Assembly (NCBI GenBank): GCA_937935205.1 | Contig: CALGXU010000244.1 | Location: 1-9,862 of the forward strand | Source of the DNA: an uncultured Rothia sp. | GTDB lineage: Bacteria > Actinomycetota > Actinomycetes > Actinomycetales > Micrococcaceae | Direction of reading: 5' to 3' | DNA length: 9,862 nucleotides | In this document: positions 6,218-9,862 of the stretch, in pieces | How the letters are laid out: every line of letters begins with the position of its first letter | How positions within the stretch are numbered: the stretch's first letter is position 1 | Program-made: the position numbers and the translations under genes | The notes under the pieces: generated by a model | Told to the model about the DNA's origin: nothing | Database searches by the model: none | The model's input: only the letters and a program-made list of their open reading frames with translations

Positions 6218-6913
6218 CTACCCGTAGGTGTCGCGCACACCGCGCATGCCGGCCGCGCGACGATAGCCTCGCTGATTCCAGCGTCCGTTATTCGGGCCCA
6301 GCACGCGAACCTGAGCCACGACACCCTCACCCAGCTCGCGGCGGAAAAGTTCGATGAGGTGCCCGTGCATCAGGCGCAGCTGAGTCGTCCAGGCGGTAGA
6401 GTCGCACTGGACTTCAACAATGGAGTTTTCGAAGCGGATCGGGCGGGTGTGCGCCGCAATTTCAGGGCCCACGAGCTCAGCCCAGCGAGCCAGCACGCTA
6501 GAGACTGCCACGGGCTCTTTCCAACCGCGAGAACGAATCAGAGCACTGACAATGCCACCGAGGGGTTTGGGGTCGCGAGAGCTCTCTCCGGGGCCGCTAT
6601 AGCCGCCCATCACGCGGGGGTCCCAGCCCTGCGCTCGCCGTGATTTCTTCTTCGAGGCGGTTCCAGACATGACCGCACCGAAGTCACGCATGATTTTGTT
6701 CGCAGAGAAGGCATTGAGGGGTGCCTCGCCGCGCTCTTGAGCTGCCACGCGCATGCGGGTCAGCAGGGCGGAAGGGGCGTCCACCTCGTCGCGATAGAAC
6801 TCGCCCACGCTATCAACCTCGCGCGGGTTTTGAAGCTCCGCAAGCTGCGGTTCCGCGAATTCATCGAATGTTTCACGTGAAACATGGCTTTGGGGATGGG
6901 TGGGGTTACTCAT
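6218..6913 (-). CDS. DciA/DUF721 family protein, probable DnaB helicase-loading factor
   Basis: This 231-residue protein lies between recF and gyrB, the place of Rv0004 in mycobacteria. DUF721 proteins are related to DciA, which helps load or activate the replicative helicase DnaB; the mycobacterial member is essential for replication. Residues 1-115 are polar and probably flexible. The conserved KH-like DUF721 domain spans about 118-207 and includes VLARWAELVGPEIAAHTRP (140-158), IVEVQCDSTAWTTQLRLM (165-182) and VRVLGP near 202-207. A basic C-terminal tail follows. The frame is open to a GTG at 6922, but GGAGG touches that codon. The same GGAGG lies 9 bases before the ATG at 6913, which is therefore chosen. 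The ATG overlaps the recF stop by 8 bp, implying coupled translation. Codons 10-15 contain a perfect parS site. An intrinsic terminator follows the gene. Confidence 0.88.
   Translation of the reverse strand: MSNPTHPQSHVSRETFDEFAEPQLAELQNPREVDSVGEFYRDEVDAPSALLTRMRVAAQERGEAPLNAFSANKIMRDFGAVMSGTASKKKSRRAQGWDPRVMGGYSGPGESSRDPKPLGGIVSALIRSRGWKEPVAVSSVLARWAELVGPEIAAHTRPIRFENSIVEVQCDSTAWTTQLRLMHGHLIELFRRELGEGVVAQVRVLGPNNGRWNQRGYRRAAGMRGVRDTYG
6869..6884. promoter_or_regulatory. parS site for ParB/Spo0J binding
   Basis: The 16 bases TGTTTCACGTGAAACA are a perfect palindrome and match the bacterial parS consensus exactly. ParB binds such sites near oriC, spreads as a CTP-dependent clamp and recruits SMC and ParA for chromosome segregation. 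Here the site is inside the dciA coding region, where codons 10-15 read H-V-S-R-E-T. It is the only perfect copy I saw in the window. Confidence 0.95.
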
Positions 6914-8147
6914 CGCCGTCACCCTCCGCGAGCGCAGAAACGGTCAAGTTCGACTGCCCCGCAGAGTCAGTGACAGAGTCGGTGGCGGGCTGCACATACT
7001 CGGCGTGCCCCGCCGTCACCGACACCAGGCGGTAGTCGCCCAACTCCTCCGGAATATCGCTGAGCACCGCGCAGGTAATCAGCACCTGCTCCGCGTCGGC
7101 AACCATCGCGCCCAGGCGGTGGCGGCGCGCAGAATCAAGCTCCGCAAACACATCATCAAGAATCAGAATCGGCGAAGAACCCGCCGAGGAATCATCCTCA
7201 ACATGCACAAACCAGGACGCCAACTTCAGCGCCAGAGCAAAAGACCAGCTCTCGCCGTGCGAAGCGAAATGCTTCACCGGCATACCACCGAGCAGCAGAG
7301 TAATATCCTCACGGTGCGGACCCACCAGGGTCACGCCACGCTCAATCTCATCGCGTCGACGCTCTGCAAAACCGCGCATCAAAGCCTCCTTGAGGTCCTC
7401 AATGCGCATCAGCGCCGCGTGCTCAATCGAGCGCTCGCCCATGCTCGAAAAAACAGTCGACTCATAGTTGAAACCAACCTCTTTAGAGCCGTCCGTCAGC
7501 CCCGCGTAGGCGCGGCGAAGCTGCGGCAAAAAACGCTGCAACAGACGAAAACGCGCAGACAGCAACTGGGCACCCAGAGTCGACAGCTGCTCATCCCACA
7601 CCGAGAGCGTGCTCAAAGCGTTCTCGTCCTGCGCCTTACGCCGCATGGACTTCAGCAGTGAATTACGCTGCCGCAAAATCCGCTCATACTCGCTACGGTA
7701 GCCAGCAACCACCGGACGCAAAGAGACAGCCAGCTCATCCACAAAACGACGACGACCCGCAGGGTCCCCCTTCACCAGCTGAAGGTCCTCCGGGGAGAAC
7801 AGCACCGTGCGGGCAATACCCAGGGCCTCCTTGGCGCGCACCGGCGCGGCACGATTAATGCGCACCCGATTACTCTGCCCCGGAGCAATCTCAAATTCGG
7901 TCACCGTCTGCTGCGAACCGCGCACCGTACGGGTGCGAATATAGGCGCGCGAAGCCCCCATCCGCACCAGCGGCCCATCATGGCTCACGCGGTGCGAAGA
8001 CAGCGACGCCGCATAGTCAATCGCCTCAACAATATTGGTTTTCCCCACACCGTTCGAGCCCAGAAACACCGTAACTCCCGCCGAAAGAGGCAGGCTCAGC
8101 AGAGCGTAGGTGCGGTAATCCAACAACGAAATATGGTCGATATACAC
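6906..8147 (-). CDS. recF: DNA replication and repair protein RecF
   Basis: RecF is an SMC/ABC-type ATPase that acts with RecO and RecR to load RecA at single-strand gaps and stalled forks. The 413-residue protein begins VYIDHISLLDYRTY, with GTG read as Met. It has Walker A GSNGVGKT at 30-37, an ABC signature region FASHGESWS (about 294-302), Walker B ILILDDVFAELD (about 327-338) with the D-loop, and an LITC strand near 356-359. The coiled arm region lies between about 150 and 260. The last 35 residues are a polar, acidic tail that may be lineage specific. The frame is open to 8255, but AAAGGAG stands 6 bases before the GTG at 8147 and conserved sequence starts there, so the longer N-terminus is rejected. 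The stop overlaps the dciA start by 8 bp. dnaN lies 117 bp upstream. Confidence 0.96.
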   Translation of the reverse strand: MYIDHISLLDYRTYALLSLPLSAGVTVFLGSNGVGKTNIVEAIDYAASLSSHRVSHDGPLVRMGASRAYIRTRTVRGSQQTVTEFEIAPGQSNRVRINRAAPVRAKEALGIARTVLFSPEDLQLVKGDPAGRRRFVDELAVSLRPVVAGYRSEYERILRQRNSLLKSMRRKAQDENALSTLSVWDEQLSTLGAQLLSARFRLLQRFLPQLRRAYAGLTDGSKEVGFNYESTVFSSMGERSIEHAALMRIEDLKEALMRGFAERRRDEIERGVTLVGPHREDITLLLGGMPVKHFASHGESWSFALALKLASWFVHVEDDSSAGSSPILILDDVFAELDSARRHRLGAMVADAEQVLITCAVLSDIPEELGDYRLVSVTAGHAEYVQPATDSVTDSAGQSNLTVSALAEGDGDE

Positions 8148-8205
8148 CGGAAGCTCCTTTCGTACGGTTCGGTTGGGGGATGGGCACAGGCGGCCAGAAA
8201 GCACA

Positions 8206-8250
8206 GCCCCGCGGACTTCCCTGAACAGAGCTTTGGGAGGCGCGCGGGGC
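8206..8250. repeat. 8-bp GC inverted repeat in the dnaN-recF junction
   Basis: GCCCCGCG (8206-8213) and CGCGGGGC (8243-8250) are perfect inverted repeats around 29 bases. The hairpin would form in the message 15 bases after the dnaN stop and about 58 bases before recF. There is no T-run. It may act as an attenuator or RNase barrier that lowers recF expression relative to dnaN. The role is inferred. Confidence 0.45.
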
Positions 8251-8264
8251 GGCAAAGGCTGAAA

Positions 8265-9389
8265 CTAGTTCGACGGCAGGCGAACCGGCATCAGCAGGTA
8301 ACGGTAGTTGCGGTCATCCTCAGCCAAAGGCTCATCCTGACCGGAAATCACGGCGGGCTTCGGCGCATCGGTGAAGGAGAAACGAACGAACTCGGTACCG
8401 AAAACTTTCAAACCATCCGAGAGGTAGGCGGGGTTGTACGCAACGGTGATGTCCTCACCGGACAGGTGCGCCTGCAGAGTCTCGGACGCCTGAGCCTCAT
8501 CACCGCGGCCGGCATCAATAGCCACCGAACCCTGAGTGAACTTCAGACGCAGGGGAGTGTTACGCTCCGCCACGAGGGAGATACGGCGAGCTGCCTCAGC
8601 CAGGTCGGAGGTGCGAACCACCGCGTGAATCGGGGTCTGCTCGGGGAACAGCGCACGGATGTTGGGGTAGTCGCCGTCCATCAGAACGCTGGTGGTGCGG
8701 CGGGAGCCAGCAGTAAAGCCGATCAGCTCGCCAGCGGCGGGCAGGGCGATGGACAGCTCACCGGAACCGGAGAGGGTGCTACCAACCTCGGAGACGGTCT
8801 TAGCCTTCAGCAGTACAGCCGCCTGAACCTCGGGGTTGACCGGATTCCACTTGATTTCGCGCATTGCCAGGCGGTAGCGGTCGGTGGCGAGCAGGGTCAT
8901 GGTGTCGCCATTGATTTCTACGCGGATACCGGTCAGCAGCGGCAGGGTCTCATCCTTGGACACCGCAATCTGAACCTGCTTGACAGCTTCAGCGAATTCG
9001 GCGCCGTCCACGGTTCCGGAAATTTCGGGAAGCTCGGGAAGCTCGGGGTAGTCCACGACCGGCATACCAGCCAGCTGGAAGTTAGCGGAGCGGCAGTGAA
9101 GACGAATCACGGACTCATCCGCGGTGAACTCGACGGGCGCATTCGGTAGAGAGCGGCAAATTTCAGCCAGGATCTTGCCGGGAACCAGGCAAACGCCTTC
9201 TGCTTCAACATCGGCTGCAATGACCTGACGGGCGCTGGTCTCGTGATCGAAGCTTGCGATGCTGACCTCACCTGCGGAGGCGGTAATCAGCAGACCGTTG
9301 AGTACGGGGGAAGTGGGACGCAGCGGAAGTGAGCGTGCCGTCCAGCCGACTGCTTCGGCAAGGACATCGCGTTCAACGGTGAATTTCAT
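8265..9389 (-). CDS. dnaN: DNA polymerase III beta subunit (sliding clamp)
   Basis: The 374-residue clamp forms a dimeric ring that tethers the replicative polymerase and many repair proteins to DNA. It starts MKFTVERDVLAEAV, the usual actinobacterial N-terminus. Three repeated clamp domains cover about 1-122, 123-250 and 251-374. Parts of the protein-binding pocket are visible: LLATDRYRLA (166-175) in domain 2 and the C-terminal YRYLLMPVRLP (362-372), matching the E. coli MPMRL end. The frame is open to a GTG at 9407, six codons earlier. However, GAAAGG lies 10 bases before the ATG at 9389 and overlaps those codons, so the ATG is chosen. A promoter at 9411-9440 stands just upstream. dnaN lies next to dnaA in nearly all actinobacteria, so dnaA is expected beyond the right edge. 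Confidence 0.97.
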   Translation of the reverse strand: MKFTVERDVLAEAVGWTARSLPLRPTSPVLNGLLITASAGEVSIASFDHETSARQVIAADVEAEGVCLVPGKILAEICRSLPNAPVEFTADESVIRLHCRSANFQLAGMPVVDYPELPELPEISGTVDGAEFAEAVKQVQIAVSKDETLPLLTGIRVEINGDTMTLLATDRYRLAMREIKWNPVNPEVQAAVLLKAKTVSEVGSTLSGSGELSIALPAAGELIGFTAGSRRTTSVLMDGDYPNIRALFPEQTPIHAVVRTSDLAEAARRISLVAERNTPLRLKFTQGSVAIDAGRGDEAQASETLQAHLSGEDITVAYNPAYLSDGLKVFGTEFVRFSFTDAPKPAVISGQDEPLAEDDRNYRYLLMPVRLPSN

Positions 9390-9410
9390 CGAGAAGGCGC
9401 CTTTCACGGA

Positions 9411-9440
9411 ATTAGAGAGTAGTTTTTGGGCGCACGTAAA
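9411..9440 (-). promoter_or_regulatory. Candidate dnaN promoter
   Basis: On the minus strand TTTACG (9440-9435), an 18-base spacer and TCTAAT (9416-9411) match the sigma70-type -35 and -10 consensus at 4/6 and 5/6 positions. The predicted start is close to 9404, leaving a very short leader that still contains the GAAAGG ribosome binding site. A dedicated dnaN promoter is common downstream of dnaA. Confidence 0.5.
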
Positions 9441-9522
9441 GCTTTGGACGATAGAGCCGGAAATACCGCGTGCTCTGATGCGCAGTGAATCTTCCGCGCG
9501 CGCGTCTATCCATCCTACCGGA

Positions 9523-9542
9523 TTTTGTAATTACACAGAGAC
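9523..9542. repeat. First copy of the TGTAATTACA-containing repeat
   Basis: The 10-bp palindrome TGTAATTACA (9526-9535) sits in a 20-base segment that matches 9602-9621 at 17 of 20 positions. It lies about 85-110 bases upstream of the dnaN promoter candidate. It has the form of a homodimer operator, but the regulator is unknown. Confidence 0.6.
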
Positions 9543-9601
9543 TCGAAGGTCGTTCCCGCAGCGAAAAATCGGGTGAAATGATGCATGTAGGGTCGCTGTA
9601 T

Positions 9602-9621
9602 TTTTGTAATTACAAAGACAG
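9602..9621. repeat. Second copy, 14-bp perfect palindrome TTTGTAATTACAAA
   Basis: This copy extends the palindrome to 14 bp (9603-9616). Its centre is 79 bp from that of the first copy. Two copies of the same rare palindrome in one intergenic region suggest a real binding site pair, either for regulation of dnaN/dnaA or for an origin-associated protein. It does not resemble a DnaA box or parS. Confidence 0.6.
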
Positions 9622-9692
9622 ACGGAAGATGCGACAAACCCGGTCGAAAACAAGTTCGAATTAGGTGATGGCCCGGTGTTGGTTTCTTGTGT

Positions 9693-9715
9693 AAACCCAA
9701 CCGCCAAACCCAACC
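9693..9715. repeat. Tandem 10-base repeat AAACCCAACC with 13-bp period
   Basis: Exact copies of AAACCCAACC lie at 9693-9702 and 9706-9715. The first copy also takes part in a hairpin with GTTGGTTT at 9678-9685 (8 pairs with one bulged base). The pair may be a small duplication or iteron-like element. The function is unknown. Confidence 0.45.
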
Positions 9716-9781
9716 CAGGAGATAGCGTGCAGCTTTCAATCTCAACCCGCAAAAACCTACGTTTTCAGCAGTGGCGCATAG

Positions 9782-9803
9782 AAAAATCTGAACCGGCCCG
9801 GTT
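9782..9803 (-). terminator. Possible weak terminator of the upstream (dnaA) transcript
   Basis: The 13-bp palindrome AACCGG-C-CCGGTT (plus strand 9791-9803) gives, on the minus strand, the hairpin AACCG-GGC-CGGTT. It is followed after four bases by a run of five T. The stem is short, so termination would be inefficient. Its position fits the 3' flank of dnaA, assumed to lie beyond the edge. Confidence 0.3.
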
Positions 9804-9862
9804 GGTTGAGCAGAACTATTTGTTATGGGGAGGATTTTTTCTTTAAGTACAGTAGTATTGTT

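Larger units (their letters stand above)
9390..9862. other. Non-coding region upstream of dnaN (part of the dnaA-dnaN interval)
   Basis: This stretch runs to the window edge and has no convincing gene. It is more AT-rich than its neighbours and contains several palindromes and repeats, listed separately. In many actinobacteria oriC lies between dnaA and dnaN. However, I find no TTATCCACA or TTGTCCACA box on either strand here; the nearest is a poor CTATCCATC at 9507-9515. Any DnaA-box cluster must therefore lie beyond 9862 or elsewhere. One minus-strand frame is open from the edge to 9515, but it is not the end of dnaA and looks like chance. Confidence 0.6.

Noticed and set aside
6216..6229. 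Short inverted repeat ACCTA-CCCG-TAGGT at the dciA stop codon
   Set aside because: A 5-bp stem is too weak to interpret, and a much stronger terminator follows at 6152-6181.
8148..8255. 36-residue N-terminal extension of recF
   Set aside because: AAAGGAG lies 6 bases before the GTG at 8147 and RecF family homology begins there. The extension is Pro/Arg-rich spacer translation that includes half of an inverted repeat.
9507..9515. CTATCCATC as a DnaA box
   Set aside because: It matches TTATCCACA at only six of nine positions and stands alone.
9515..9862. Minus-strand frame open from the window edge to 9515 (about 115 codons)
   Set aside because: The translation is rich in Cys, Trp and His with no recognisable family, does not resemble the DnaA C-terminus, and overlaps a second unrelated open frame and the paired palindromes. 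A chance frame is more likely, though the truncated 5' end means it cannot be fully excluded.
1..9862. Mobile element, prophage, CRISPR, defence or biosynthetic gene cluster
   Set aside because: Every recognisable gene belongs to the conserved origin-proximal housekeeping set in the expected order. No transposase, integrase, spaced repeat array or atypical gene block is present.

Overview
The window is the origin-proximal housekeeping segment of an actinobacterial chromosome. Everything recognisable lies on the minus strand, so transcription runs from high to low coordinates: (dnaA expected beyond the right edge) - dnaN - recF - dciA/DUF721 - gyrB - gyrA - DUF3566 membrane protein - tRNA-Ile(GAT) - a 33-residue DLW-39-like ORF - tRNA-Ala(TGC, cut by the left edge). 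This order and the protein features (short GyrB without the Gram-negative insert, RecF with an SHGES signature, a DUF3566 gene overlapping the gyrA stop, a tiny ORF between the tRNAs) fit Actinomycetota. The moderate GC content and protein texture suggest Micrococcaceae, perhaps Rothia, but that genus call is an impression and was not checked.

Region by region (minus-strand order): 9862-9390 is about 470 bp without a convincing gene. It holds a weak terminator-like hairpin, a 13-bp-period repeat, two copies of the palindrome TGTAATTACA and a promoter just ahead of dnaN. It contains no good DnaA box, so the DnaA-box cluster of oriC must lie elsewhere. 9389-8265 is dnaN. A 117-bp junction with an 8-bp inverted repeat leads to recF (8147-6906), which overlaps dciA (6913-6218) by 8 bp. 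The start of dciA carries a perfect parS site. A strong intrinsic terminator (6181-6152) ends this replication-repair block. About 350 bp of hairpin-rich DNA then precedes gyrB (5805-3775). A 79-bp spacer with two palindromes leads to gyrA (3695-1065), which overlaps the DUF3566 gene (1065-469) by one base. A hairpin closes that unit. A sigma70-type promoter then starts the tRNA-Ile / small ORF / tRNA-Ala unit.

Functionally the genes cover sliding clamp (dnaN), gap repair (recF), probable replicative-helicase loading (dciA), supercoiling (gyrBA) and a centromere site for ParB loading (parS). This is a conserved origin neighbourhood, and I see no mobile element, phage, CRISPR, defence or biosynthetic system. 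The points worth a second look are small: the parS embedded in dciA, the micro-ORF between tRNAs, the paired palindromes upstream of dnaN, and the structured gyrB leader and gyrB-gyrA spacer. Several starts were moved downstream of the longest open frame because a good ribosome binding site supports an internal start.
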